From: Salinisphaera hydrothermalis C41B8
GTDB lineage: Bacteria > Pseudomonadota > Gammaproteobacteria > Nevskiales > Salinisphaeraceae
Assembly (NCBI RefSeq): GCF_000732535.1
Contig: NZ_APNK01000008.1
Location: forward strand, 1-64,000
DNA length: 64,000 nucleotides
Reading direction: 5' to 3'
Below the pieces are notes generated by a model. The model worked only from the letters and a program-made list of their open reading frames with translations. It ran no database searches and was not told where the DNA came from. Positions 33,198 to 42,632 of the stretch are shown in pieces; position 1 is the first letter of the stretch, and each line of letters begins with the position of its first letter. The position numbers were made by a program, and so were the translations under genes.

Positions 33198-34735
33198 CCG
33201 AGAGTCGAACCCAACGCAGTACCATCGAACGAGCGATGGCGGGCCGTGCCGGCGAAAACAGCGCACAGGTCGCGGTGCACGTAGGGTTCGTGGTCTGCAT
33301 GCTCGTATTCGTCGTGCTGTATGCGGAGACGTATCGGTCGCTGATCAGAACCTGGGCCGATACCGGCACCTTCCAATATGCTTTTCTCATCTTTCCGATC
33401 TCCGCGGTACTGATCTGGGCGCGCCGTCACTGGCTGGCCCGGGTTGCGGCGCGGCCGCGACCGATCGCTTTCATCGGCTTGGCCGCGCTCGGCCTGTTGT
33501 GGTTACTTGGCGCGGTTGCGGACATCAATCTGGCCTTGCATATCACCGCCGTTTTGATCTGGCCCGTGATGGTGTACTTGTTCTACGGGCCGCGTGTTGC
33601 CGGCGTTCTGGCGTTCGCGCTCGGTTATCTTCTGTTCGCGATTCCGTTCGGCAACTTCATGGTCGGCCCGCTGCAGACGGTGACGGCGCATCTGTCTGTC
33701 CTGGCACTCGAATTAACGGGTGTCCCGGTCGTCATGGATGGCCACTTCATCGATACGCCGGCTTCGGCCTGGCATGTGGCCGAGGCCTGTAGCGGCATCA
33801 AGTTCTTCGTCGCCACCACGGCGTTTGGCGTGCTATATGCGCATCTGTTCTATACCAGTCTGCGGCGACGCCTGGTTTTCGTCGGCTGTGCGCTGGTGGT
33901 GCCGATCATCGCCAATGCGCTACGCGTGTATTTCACCATCCTGATCGGTGAGTATTTCGGGCTGAAATACGCCACCGGCACCGATCATCTCATTTTCGGC
34001 TGGCAATTCTTCGGCACGGTACTGCTTGTGTTGTTCCTCTGCGGCTGGCCGTGGCATCAGGCACCGCCGAAAGGCCCAGAACCGGACCCCGGCGTGGTCG
34101 AGGACGGATCGGCGCGCATGCGCTGGATGGTGCCGGCGGCCCTCGCACTGATCGTGCTACCCGCCACCTGGTACGCGGTTACCGGCTTGCTGGCTGCCTG
34201 CGACGATCGGCCAGGGCCGTCCACGCTACCCAGCCGTTTGGCCGATCAGCCGGCCTTGAGCGATGACGGGAATGGTCACCCGGCACCGCCGACACACGGT
34301 CTGGATGTTCATCTGGCCCGCCGTTATGGCGATATCGCGCGCCCGGTACAGGTGGATTATCTCGGCGTCGATGCCGGCAGCGACGGGCCGGATATTCTCG
34401 ATATCAGGCAAGGGCTCTACGACGCGGCGGCATGGCACGTGGTTGGCATGCCCAAGGTGGTGACGCCGTCTACGGGCGGCCCAGGCTTCCAGACGCTTAC
34501 GCTCAAGGCGGCACACGGCGATGGGACGCGAGTTCTGCTTTATAGCTATCGTATCGGTGAGCGCTGGCTGTCTTCGCCGCTGCATTTCAAGATGTGGCAA
34601 TCGCTTGATCGGCTGTTCGGCCAACCGGCGCCGGCCGGCATTCTGGTCGTGTCGGAAGCGGGCGATCCACGCCCCGATGAGCTTGCTCGAATGGCCGCCG
34701 ATGCGGCCGCTGCCTTGCAAAGGCCGGAGCGATGA
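33194..34735 (+). CDS. xrtA: Exosortase A fused to an EpsI-type C-terminal domain
   Basis: 513 residues. About eight transmembrane helices carry the exosortase active site: Cys199 in VAEACSGIKF, Arg244 in ANALRVYF and His265 in TGTDHLIFGWQFFG. This cysteine transpeptidase-like enzyme recognises PEP-CTERM tails and processes them at the inner membrane; its substrates here are at 6262, 7712 and 14803. After a ninth helix (about 310–335) comes a periplasmic EpsI/DUF3485-type domain (VDYLGVD, AAWHVVGMP, VLLYSYRIGERWL), fused in one chain as is usual for type A. Embedded in an unbroken chain of overlapping genes. Confidence 0.96.
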   Translation: MTESRTQRSTIERAMAGRAGENSAQVAVHVGFVVCMLVFVVLYAETYRSLIRTWADTGTFQYAFLIFPISAVLIWARRHWLARVAARPRPIAFIGLAALGLLWLLGAVADINLALHITAVLIWPVMVYLFYGPRVAGVLAFALGYLLFAIPFGNFMVGPLQTVTAHLSVLALELTGVPVVMDGHFIDTPASAWHVAEACSGIKFFVATTAFGVLYAHLFYTSLRRRLVFVGCALVVPIIANALRVYFTILIGEYFGLKYATGTDHLIFGWQFFGTVLLVLFLCGWPWHQAPPKGPEPDPGVVEDGSARMRWMVPAALALIVLPATWYAVTGLLAACDDRPGPSTLPSRLADQPALSDDGNGHPAPPTHGLDVHLARRYGDIARPVQVDYLGVDAGSDGPDILDIRQGLYDAAAWHVVGMPKVVTPSTGGPGFQTLTLKAAHGDGTRVLLYSYRIGERWLSSPLHFKMWQSLDRLFGQPAPAGILVVSEAGDPRPDELARMAADAAAALQRPER

Positions 34736-35874
34736 CCGCCTCGACTCGTGCTCATGCGCGCCCTCGCGTGGTTCACATTATCGATCGCTTGAACGTCGGC
34801 GGCATGGAGTCGGTGGCACTGGCCGTCATTGCCGCCACGCGCGATCGATACGAGCACGTGATTATCGGTTTGCGCGAGCGCGGCGAGCTGGCAGCCCGGG
34901 CGGAAACGCTCGGTATTCCGGTCGAATCGATCGGTAAACAGCCGGGGAAGGATCCGGCCGCTTATATGCGCTTGTACCATCGGCTTCGAGCACTCGCGCC
35001 CGATATCGTGCACAGCTACAACATTGGCGCTCTGGATGCGGCGGTGCCGGCACGACTGGCCGGCTGTCGGCGTGTCGTGCATGCCGAACACGGCCGCGAT
35101 GCGGCGGATCCAAACGGTTCGAACCGCAAGTATCGTTGGCTACGCCGGCTGATGGCGCCGGCGATCAGTCGCTTCGTGCCGGTGTCGGCCGATCTGGCTC
35201 GTTGGCTTGAGCAGGAGGTTCGCATCCCGCGAGCGAAGATCGCGCTCATCCGCAACGGCATCGATACCGAGCGCTTCGCGCCCGGGCCCGCGGTAGCCGT
35301 GCCGGGGCTGCCCACGTGCGCCGAAGGAACCCGCGTGATCGGCACCGTCGGACGGTTGGACCCGGTCAAGGGGTTCGATCATCTGCTCGAGGCGATGGCG
35401 AGTCTGGTGGCACGAAAGCAGTTGCCACCGCTGCATCTGGTGATCATCGGCGGCGGACCGGAATACTCGCGGTTGGCACGGCGGGTGGACGAACTGGGCT
35501 TGACCCCCTATGTCACGCTCACGGGCCAGCGCGACGATGCCGATGCTTGGTTCAAACATTTCGATGTATACGTATGCTCGTCGATTGCCGAGGGAATTGC
35601 GCTCACTGTGCTGGAAGCCATGGCAAGCGCGCTGCCGGTGGTGGCGACCGCGGTTGGCGGCAATCCCGAGTTGGTCGCTGACGGCGAGACCGGGTTGCTG
35701 GTGCCGGCGCGGCGACCGGAGGCGCTCGCGGATGCGCTGGCCCGCGTCGTGGCAGATCCCGAGCGGGCCCGGACAATGGGGGAGGCCGGGCGTCGCCGGG
35801 TGCAGGCGCATTTCAGTGTGGGGTCGATGGTCGATGGCTACGGCACGCTTTACGATGCGCTGCTCGCGCGCTGA
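34732..35874 (+). CDS. Glycosyltransferase family 4, PEP-CTERM/EpsH1-associated (type 2)
   Basis: 380 residues, ATGA overlap with xrtA. The N-terminus VVHIIDRLNVGGMESVALAV is typical of this exosortase-linked transferase. The donor domain has IGTVGRLDPVKGFDHLLEAM, LVIIGGGPEYSRL, YVTLTGQRDDADAW and the EGIALTVLEAMASALPVVAT signature of retaining GT4 enzymes. Adds a sugar to the growing lipid-linked repeat in the cytoplasm. asnB-like gene follows after 15 bp. Confidence 0.93.
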   Translation: MTASTRAHARPRVVHIIDRLNVGGMESVALAVIAATRDRYEHVIIGLRERGELAARAETLGIPVESIGKQPGKDPAAYMRLYHRLRALAPDIVHSYNIGALDAAVPARLAGCRRVVHAEHGRDAADPNGSNRKYRWLRRLMAPAISRFVPVSADLARWLEQEVRIPRAKIALIRNGIDTERFAPGPAVAVPGLPTCAEGTRVIGTVGRLDPVKGFDHLLEAMASLVARKQLPPLHLVIIGGGPEYSRLARRVDELGLTPYVTLTGQRDDADAWFKHFDVYVCSSIAEGIALTVLEAMASALPVVATAVGGNPELVADGETGLLVPARRPEALADALARVVADPERARTMGEAGRRRVQAHFSVGSMVDGYGTLYDALLAR

Positions 35875-35889
35875 CCAGGAGAACGCCGC

Positions 35890-37803
35890 ATGTGTGGTCT
35901 GACAGGAATCGTCACCGGCGGTGGGCGGCGCCCCGACGCTGCCGTACTCGATGCCATGAATACCGTCCAGGCGCACCGCGGGCCGGACCAGCACGACCAG
36001 ATTCTGTTGCCCGGTTGTGGTTTGGCACATCGCCGGTTGACGATCCTTGATCCCACCAGCGGCGAGCAGCCGATGGCGACCGAGGATGGCCGTTTTACGT
36101 TGGTCTATAACGGCGAAATCTATAACTACCGCGAGATCAACCGCGAACTTGAGACCGCGGGCTATCGGTTCGAGGGGCATTGCGATACTGAAACCCTGTT
36201 GCGTGCGTGGCAGCATTGGGGCGCCGAATGCGTGCATCGCCTGCGGGGCATGTTTGCCTTCGCGGTCTGGGACGCGAAGAACGGTCGTATTCATTTGGTC
36301 CGGGATCGTCTGGGCATCAAGCCGTTGTATTACGCGACGACGGCACGCGGTGACCTGGTGTTCGGCTCGGAACTCAAGACATTGATGGCGCACCCCGATC
36401 TCTCGCGCCGGCTGGAGCCCCGAGCGATCGAGGGCTATCTCGCGCTGGGCTACGTGCCGGAACCGCTGTCGATCTTTGCCGACGCCTACAAGCTTTCGGC
36501 CGGGCACCGCCTGTCGTGGTCGGCGGGCGACGGCGAGCCACGGGCCGAGGCGTACTGGGATGTCGATTTCGCCACGCGTGCCGCGCCCAACGAGGCAGCC
36601 GCTGCCGACGAACTCCACGCGCGCCTGGACGACGCCGTGCGCATGCGGCTGGTGGCCGATGTGCCGCTCGGCGCGTTTTTGTCGGGTGGCGTGGATTCGA
36701 GCGCGGTGGTTTCACTGATGGCCGATGCGTCGGACGACCCGGTCAAGACCTGTGCCATCGGGTTTGAGGAGGCGACGTTCGATGAATCCGATTATGCCCG
36801 TCGTATCGCTGACCAATACCACACCGATCATCGCGAGCATCGGATATCGGGCGACGATTTTGGCCTGATCGATACGCTGGTCGATGTCTATGACGAGCCC
36901 TTTGCCGATAGTTCGGCGCTGCCGACGTATCGCGTCTGCGAACTGGCCCGTCAACAGGTTACGGTGGCGCTATCCGGCGATGGCGGCGACGAGGATTTTG
37001 CCGGCTATCGCCGCTACCGACTGCACGCGGCCGAGTCGCGCGCTCGCAGCCGCATCCCGCGCGCGATCCGCAAGCCGGTGTTCGGCGCGCTGGGGCGTTT
37101 GTACCCGAAGCTCGATCGTGCACCGCAGTTTCTGCGTGCGAAGACTACGTTCCAGGCCCTTGCCATGGATACGGCCGAAGCTTATTGCCACAGTGTGTCG
37201 ATGGTGTCCGAGGATATTCGCGACAGCCTCTACAGCCTGGCCTTCAAGCAAGAGCTCAACGGCTATCGGGTGCGCGATCTGTTCACCGAGCTGGCGCCGC
37301 AGGCAGGCAGCGAGGATCCGGTCTCCATTGCTCAGTATCTGGATTACAAAACCTGGCTGCCGGGCGACATTCTGACCAAGGTGGATCGCGCGAGCATGGC
37401 GCATAGCCTCGAAGTGCGCGTGCCGTTGCTGGACCACGAATTCGTCGGCTGGGCCGCGGGGTTGCCGCGCGATTACAAGCTACGCCGCGGTGAGGGCAAG
37501 TATCTGCTCAAGAAAAGTTTCGAAGGCCATCTGCCAAACGACATTCTCTATCGCCAGAAAAAAGGCTTCTCCGTGCCGCTTGCTGATTGGTTCCGCGGGC
37601 CGTTGCGCGATGTCGGGGCGGCCGCGCTGCAGTCGGGGCCGCTGGCGGAATCCGGCATCTTCGAGCCGGAGCGATTGCAGCGTATATGGGCCGATCACCA
37701 GAACGGCCGGAGCGATTACGGCACCGTGATCTGGTCGCTGCTCATGTTGTCTCGTTTTCTTGAGCGGGAAGCCGGCGTGCAGCCGGTGGCTTCTTATGCG
37801 TGA
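35890..37803 (+). CDS. Exosortase A-associated amidotransferase 1 (asparagine synthase-like)
   Basis: 637 residues. N-terminal class II glutamine amidotransferase with catalytic Cys2 (MCGLTGIV) and VYNGEIYNYREI, then an asparagine-synthase ATP-binding domain with FLSGGVDSSAVVSLM and LSGDGGDEDFAGYRRY. In exosortase loci this protein is thought to amidate a uronic-acid sugar of the polymer or a related substrate rather than to make free asparagine. Uronic acids could come from Ugd at 61359. AGGAG before the ATG supports the start. Homologous genes in floc-forming Zoogloea are needed for exopolysaccharide. Confidence 0.92.
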   Translation: MCGLTGIVTGGGRRPDAAVLDAMNTVQAHRGPDQHDQILLPGCGLAHRRLTILDPTSGEQPMATEDGRFTLVYNGEIYNYREINRELETAGYRFEGHCDTETLLRAWQHWGAECVHRLRGMFAFAVWDAKNGRIHLVRDRLGIKPLYYATTARGDLVFGSELKTLMAHPDLSRRLEPRAIEGYLALGYVPEPLSIFADAYKLSAGHRLSWSAGDGEPRAEAYWDVDFATRAAPNEAAAADELHARLDDAVRMRLVADVPLGAFLSGGVDSSAVVSLMADASDDPVKTCAIGFEEATFDESDYARRIADQYHTDHREHRISGDDFGLIDTLVDVYDEPFADSSALPTYRVCELARQQVTVALSGDGGDEDFAGYRRYRLHAAESRARSRIPRAIRKPVFGALGRLYPKLDRAPQFLRAKTTFQALAMDTAEAYCHSVSMVSEDIRDSLYSLAFKQELNGYRVRDLFTELAPQAGSEDPVSIAQYLDYKTWLPGDILTKVDRASMAHSLEVRVPLLDHEFVGWAAGLPRDYKLRRGEGKYLLKKSFEGHLPNDILYRQKKGFSVPLADWFRGPLRDVGAAALQSGPLAESGIFEPERLQRIWADHQNGRSDYGTVIWSLLMLSRFLEREAGVQPVASYA

Positions 37804-37842
37804 TGGCGTCGTATTGATGGGTGGCTGTGCCAGAGGTGATTT

Positions 37843-39084
37843 GTGAGTCGACGGCCTCTGCGTATCGCGGTTGTCACGAGTCTGTATCCGAACGAGGCTC
37901 AGCCGCGGCATGGCATCTTCGTCGAGGAACGCCTGCGCGGGTTGGTCGATACCGGCCGCGTCGAGGCTCGGGTCATCGCGCCGGTGCCCTGGTTTTTTTC
38001 GACCCATCCGCGTTTCGGGCGTTACGCCCAGATGGCCGCGGTTCCGGCCCGCGAGACGCGATACGGCATTCAAATCGAGCATCCACGCTACATCGTCGTG
38101 CCCAAAGTCGGCATGACCTGGGTACCGACGCTGATGGCGCGCGCGGTCGCACCGTATCTGCAACGGTTGCGCGATACGGGCTTCGATTTCGACCTCATCG
38201 ATGCCCATTACGTTTACCCGGACGGGGTCGCGGCCGCCCGGCTCGCGGCCCGGTTCGATCGACCACTCACGATCACGGCCCGGGGCGCCGACATCAATCA
38301 GATCGCGAATCTGCGTATTCCCCAACGACAGATCCGGCAGGCAGCGAGCGGCGCCGGCGGCCTGATTGCCGTGTCGCAGGCGCTGGCGGATGGCATGCAT
38401 CGGCTCGGACTGCCCGGCGATCGGATTCATACGCTACGTAACGGCGTCGACCTCAGTCGCTTCGCGCCGCGTGATCGCGAAAGCGCGCGTGCTCGGCTGG
38501 GCCTGGCCGGACGTATCTGGCTGTGTGTGGGCCATCTGATCGAACGCAAAGGTATGCATATCGCGCTCGAAGCACTGGCCGAGACGACGGACGTCACGTT
38601 GGTCCTGGTCGGCGACGGGCCCGAAGAACAGGCCTTGCGGGCTCAGGCCGCCCGTCTGGGCATCGGCGATCGTGTGCGTTTCGAAGGCGCGATCGCACAC
38701 GATGACTTGCCGGATTATTTTTCGGCGGCGGACGTGCTGATGCATGCCGCCGGATCGGAAGGCATGCCCAACGTCGTGCTGGAAGCGCTGGCCTGTGGTT
38801 GTGCCGTGATCGCGACGCCGGTAGGCGGAATTCCGGAGATCATGGATGGGCCGCCGGCCGGGCATCTGATGGTTGCGCGGGAGGCCGCCGCCATGCTCGC
38901 GTGCTGGCGCCAGCTCGAGTCGTCTGATCTGTTGAACGAGGCCGGCCGTCGGGCACGTCGGCGTTATGCCGAGCAATTCGGCTGGGAGCCGACCACTCGG
39001 GGACAGCTCGCCATCTTCTCTCGACTCACAGCGATCGAGCTCGATGACTCATCGAGTGCATCGGCCAGCGCGGAACGCTCATGA
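37843..39084 (+). CDS. Glycosyltransferase family 4
   Basis: 413 residues from a GTG at 37843 preceded by AGAGGTG. GT-B fold: N-terminal RIAVVTSLYPNEAQPRHGIF, donor-binding HLIERKGMHIALEAL, LVLVGDGPEEQALRAQA and the GSEGMPNVVLEALACGCAVI signature. Probably extends the repeat unit on undecaprenyl diphosphate at the cytoplasmic membrane face. Sugar specificity cannot be read. Overlaps the next glycosyltransferase gene by four bases. Confidence 0.9.
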   Translation: MSRRPLRIAVVTSLYPNEAQPRHGIFVEERLRGLVDTGRVEARVIAPVPWFFSTHPRFGRYAQMAAVPARETRYGIQIEHPRYIVVPKVGMTWVPTLMARAVAPYLQRLRDTGFDFDLIDAHYVYPDGVAAARLAARFDRPLTITARGADINQIANLRIPQRQIRQAASGAGGLIAVSQALADGMHRLGLPGDRIHTLRNGVDLSRFAPRDRESARARLGLAGRIWLCVGHLIERKGMHIALEALAETTDVTLVLVGDGPEEQALRAQAARLGIGDRVRFEGAIAHDDLPDYFSAADVLMHAAGSEGMPNVVLEALACGCAVIATPVGGIPEIMDGPPAGHLMVAREAAAMLACWRQLESSDLLNEAGRRARRRYAEQFGWEPTTRGQLAIFSRLTAIELDDSSSASASAERS

Positions 39085-40265
39085 AAATCCTGTATCACCA
39101 CCGTATCGGGTCGAAGGACGGACAGTACGTCCATATCGAGGAGATGGTCGATGCGTTCCGAGCCGACGGGCACGAGGTTCGCGTGGTGGGGCCCGAGGGG
39201 TTCGATCAGCGTGAGTTCGGGGGCGAGTCGGGGCTGGTATCGCGGCTCAAGGCCGGGATTCCGGGCTCGATCTACGAATTGCTGGAGGTCGGGTACAACG
39301 CGCTGGACTATGCGCGCTTGGCACGCGCGATTCGCGAATTCCGCCCCGATGTGATCTACGAGCGCTACAACCTGTCGTTATTGTCGGGCGTCATGGCGCG
39401 CCGCCGGCTGGGTATTCCGTTATTGCTCGAGGTCAACGCGCCGCTTTTCGCCGAGCGCTCTGCATATGGCGGCCTCAAGCTGGCGGGTCTGGCCCGTTGG
39501 ACCGAACGGCGTGCGTGGCGAGCGGCCGATCATGTGTTTGCGGTCACCGAGGTACTGGCGGGTCAGATCGTCGATGCCGGCGTGGAGCGATCACGAATCA
39601 CGGTCACGCCAAACGGAATCAACCACCAGCGATTCGCGCCGGCCATAGACAGTGAGTCGGCCAAGAAGTCGCTCGGCCTCGATCCGCAGGCTATGGTGAT
39701 TGGTTTCGTGGGCTTCGCCCGCGAATGGCATGGGCTCGATGCGGTGATCGAGCTGCTGGCGGAATATGGCGACGCGCGTCCGCTGCATTTTCTGTTGGTC
39801 GGCGACGGGCCGGCCACGGCGCAATTGAAACAACAGGCGGCGCGAGCCGGTGTCGCCGATCGGCTCACCGTCACGGGCGTCGTCGAGCGCGACGATGTGC
39901 AGCGTTACGTCAAAGCATTCGATGTGGCGATGCTACCGAACGTGGTGGCCTATGCGTCACCGTTGAAGCTGTTCGAGTACATGGCCTGCAGCAAGGCAAT
40001 CTTGGCGCCGAATCAGGCCAACCTGCGCGAAATTTTGACCCACGACCACGACGCGGTGTTGTTCGAACCGGGCTCACGCGATGCGTTCAAAGCGACCATG
40101 CGCCGTCTGATCGAGGATGACGACAATAGGGCGCGCTTGGCGTCCAACGCGCGCGCTACGCTTGTGGCGCGTGATCTCAGCTGGGCCGCCAATGCGCGCC
40201 ACGTCGCCGAAATCGCGGACCAGCTCGCCGAAGGTCGACCGAGTGGGATACGAGGCGGCGGATGA
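39081..40265 (+). CDS. Glycosyltransferase family 4
   Basis: 394 residues, ATGA overlap with the preceding gene. The N-terminus KILYHHRIGSKDGQYVHIEE and the donor half (GFVGFAREWHGLDAVIELL, LLVGDGPATAQLKQQA, AMLPNVVAYASPLKLFEYMA) place it in GT4. The P-LK-FEYMA form resembles mannosyl- or related transferases, but the donor is not certain. Member of the translationally coupled run 37843–42630. Confidence 0.9.
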   Translation: MKILYHHRIGSKDGQYVHIEEMVDAFRADGHEVRVVGPEGFDQREFGGESGLVSRLKAGIPGSIYELLEVGYNALDYARLARAIREFRPDVIYERYNLSLLSGVMARRRLGIPLLLEVNAPLFAERSAYGGLKLAGLARWTERRAWRAADHVFAVTEVLAGQIVDAGVERSRITVTPNGINHQRFAPAIDSESAKKSLGLDPQAMVIGFVGFAREWHGLDAVIELLAEYGDARPLHFLLVGDGPATAQLKQQAARAGVADRLTVTGVVERDDVQRYVKAFDVAMLPNVVAYASPLKLFEYMACSKAILAPNQANLREILTHDHDAVLFEPGSRDAFKATMRRLIEDDDNRARLASNARATLVARDLSWAANARHVAEIADQLAEGRPSGIRGGG

Positions 40266-41479
40266 TCGGCGACCGGCTGAGATATCGGCAGCGCCGTTCG
40301 GGCGCAGCGGGGCAGCGACCGGCAGCTGTGGTGGTCGGCGGCGGGCTCAACGCGCTTGGCGTGGTGCGCAGTCTGGCCGCAGCCCGTGTCGACGTGCATC
40401 TGTTGGCCGGGTCGCACGCCATGCCGGCGGCCCGTAGTCGCTATGCCCGTGTGCATTGTTACGACGACACGACAGCCGATCGTATCGTGCCGGCGTTGAT
40501 CGACTGGGCGGCTCGATTTCCAGCCACGAGCCGGCGCCCCTTGATTCTGACCGAGGAAGAAAAGGTGGCCGCAGTTTCGACGCAGCGCGAACGTCTGACT
40601 CAGGATTTCGTGCTGCAATTGCCGCCCGAGGCCTCCGTCACACGGCTGTTGCACAAGGATGGGTTCCGTGCTGCGGCCGAGGCCGGTGGTTATTGCGTGC
40701 CGCGCAGCCGGCGCATTCGTTCGTCCCAGGATCTGGGTGGTCTGACGACACTCGTGCCGCCGCTGGTGATCAAACCGGCCGGGCGACAATCGGCTTTTCT
40801 AGCGCACTTCCCGCGTGCCCTGCGTGTCGAATCGGTCGACGCCGCCCGCGAGCAGCTCGAGCAGATGCTGACCGTATCGGATGATATCGTCGTGCAGGAA
40901 TGGATCGATGGAGATGATTCGACGATCTATTTCTGTCTCCAGTGTCTGCCCCAAGACGGCGGCGAGCCGGTGTCGTTCGTCGGCCGCAAACTACGCGCCT
41001 GGCCGCGCCAGACCGGCGGCACGGCACGCTGTGTGGCCGCGCCCGAGGCGGCCGATGCCTTGGTGCCGATCACAACTCGTTTTTTTCAAGGTGAGGGCGT
41101 GATCGGGCTGGCCGGCATGGAATACAAATGGCGCGCCGCGACACAGGAATACGTGATGATCGAACCGACCATCGGGCGGACTGACCATCAGGAAGAAATC
41201 GCCACCCTGAACGGTATCAATCTGCCTTGGGCGGCGTATTGCCAGGCCGTCGGCGTCGAGGCGCCGCGCGCGACCCCTGTGACGCCGGCGCGGATCTGGA
41301 AAGATCCCATGGCCGATGCGAACGCGGCCGCCGAATATCCCGAGATCGCCGTTCCGGCCTCACACGATGCCCAGGTGATCGACGCGCTATGGCGATGGGA
41401 CGATCCCGCGCCGGGCCTCTTGGGCCTGTATTGCCGGGCTCGAAGGCGGTTCCGGCGTCTTGCGACACGCGCCTCATGA
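40262..41479 (+). CDS. ATP-grasp family ligase
   Basis: 405 residues, overlapping the previous stop. It starts with a Rossmann-like segment (AAVVVGGGLNALGVVRSLAA) followed by an ATP-grasp fold (PPLVIKPAGRQ, DIVVQEWIDGDDSTIYFCLQ, YKWRAATQEYVMIEPTIGR). Related proteins join a carboxylate to an amine using ATP. In this cluster it may attach an amino acid to a sugar acid of the polymer or act on a lipid-linked intermediate; the substrate is unknown. Coupled to the downstream alpha/alpha-toroid gene (ATGA). Confidence 0.82.
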   Translation: MIGDRLRYRQRRSGAAGQRPAAVVVGGGLNALGVVRSLAAARVDVHLLAGSHAMPAARSRYARVHCYDDTTADRIVPALIDWAARFPATSRRPLILTEEEKVAAVSTQRERLTQDFVLQLPPEASVTRLLHKDGFRAAAEAGGYCVPRSRRIRSSQDLGGLTTLVPPLVIKPAGRQSAFLAHFPRALRVESVDAAREQLEQMLTVSDDIVVQEWIDGDDSTIYFCLQCLPQDGGEPVSFVGRKLRAWPRQTGGTARCVAAPEAADALVPITTRFFQGEGVIGLAGMEYKWRAATQEYVMIEPTIGRTDHQEEIATLNGINLPWAAYCQAVGVEAPRATPVTPARIWKDPMADANAAAEYPEIAVPASHDAQVIDALWRWDDPAPGLLGLYCRARRRFRRLATRAS

Positions 41480-42630
41480 TGACGACGATTCTGCAACGCG
41501 CGCACCCGCGCTGGCTCGGACACGAATGGCGGCGATGGGCGCGGCGTGGCCGCCATTCGGTCGGTGACCCCGAAATCCATCTTCGCGCCGCCGCGCAGTG
41601 GCTCGCGCATGCACATGACGTCGGCAAGTATGGCGGCGTGCCCGCGTTCTACGACGTGCAGCGCGAACGCTGGGAGGCGTCTTATCCGGAGACCACCGGC
41701 TACATCATTCCGACGTTCTATGCTTACGCCGATCGGTCCGGAGACGCGAGCTATTTCGATCGCGCGACGCGCATGGCGCACTGGGAGTCCGACGTCCAGT
41801 TAGACAACGGTGCCGTCTGCGCCGGTACGCTCGCCGCACCGCGCATGGTGCCCACGGTATTCAATACCGGCCAGGTCCTGTTCGGCTGGGCGGCCGCTTT
41901 CGAGCGCACGCGCGAGCCGCGTTTCGCCGATTCGCTGAGACGAGCAGCGGACTGGCTGGTGTCGGTACAGGACGACGACGGGGCCTGGCGCCGACACGGT
42001 TCCCCGTTCGCGACGCATCCGCTTAACACCTACAACACGCGGACCGCGCTTGGCCTGCTTGATGCCGCCCGGGCGCTCGACGAGCCGAGCTACAGCGATG
42101 CGGCCCGGGCCAATTTGAACTGGGCGCTGACCCAGATGCGCCCCAACGGCTGGCTGGACAACAACGACCTCGAAGATAATCGGCGCCCGTTGACCCACAC
42201 GCTTGGCTATGCATTGCAAGGCATGCTGGAAGCGGGTATGCGGCTCGGCGATACGCGATTCGTCGACGCGGCCCGGCTCGGCCTCGGACGTATTGTCCAC
42301 TGTCAGCGTCGAGATGGCAGCCTGCCGGGCCGGCTCGACGATCGCTGGCGGGCGGCCGCGCCCTGGAGCTGCCTCACCGGTGACGTACAGATCGCCTATG
42401 CCTGGCTGCAACTGGCGCGGTTCGACGACAGCGTGGACTGGGGCGGCCACGCCCGGCGTTCGATCGAATTCGTGCAGTCCACGCAAGACCTTGCCACAAT
42501 GGATCTGAATCGGCGGGGCGGGGTTGCCGGTTCGTATCCTGGCCATGGGGGCTACATGACCCATCGTTATCCGAATTGGGCGGCTAAGTTCTTCATGGAC
42601 GCGCTCATGCTGTCGCTTGAGGCGCGCTAA
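41476..42630 (+). CDS. Alpha/alpha-toroid protein, probable polysaccharide-active enzyme
   Basis: 384 residues from the ATG overlapping the ATP-grasp stop. It contains repeated helix pairs with aromatic/Gly turns (ETTGYIIPTFYAYADRSG, NTGQVLFGWAAAFERT, DLNRRGGVAGSYPGHGGYMT), the layout of six-hairpin glycosidase/lyase-type toroids. No signal peptide is visible, so it may act in the cytoplasm or be exported another way. It is a regular companion of exosortase A loci, sometimes given misleading metabolic names. Activity unproven. Confidence 0.75.
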   Translation: MMTTILQRAHPRWLGHEWRRWARRGRHSVGDPEIHLRAAAQWLAHAHDVGKYGGVPAFYDVQRERWEASYPETTGYIIPTFYAYADRSGDASYFDRATRMAHWESDVQLDNGAVCAGTLAAPRMVPTVFNTGQVLFGWAAAFERTREPRFADSLRRAADWLVSVQDDDGAWRRHGSPFATHPLNTYNTRTALGLLDAARALDEPSYSDAARANLNWALTQMRPNGWLDNNDLEDNRRPLTHTLGYALQGMLEAGMRLGDTRFVDAARLGLGRIVHCQRRDGSLPGRLDDRWRAAAPWSCLTGDVQIAYAWLQLARFDDSVDWGGHARRSIEFVQSTQDLATMDLNRRGGVAGSYPGHGGYMTHRYPNWAAKFFMDALMLSLEAR

Positions 42631-42632
42631 GC

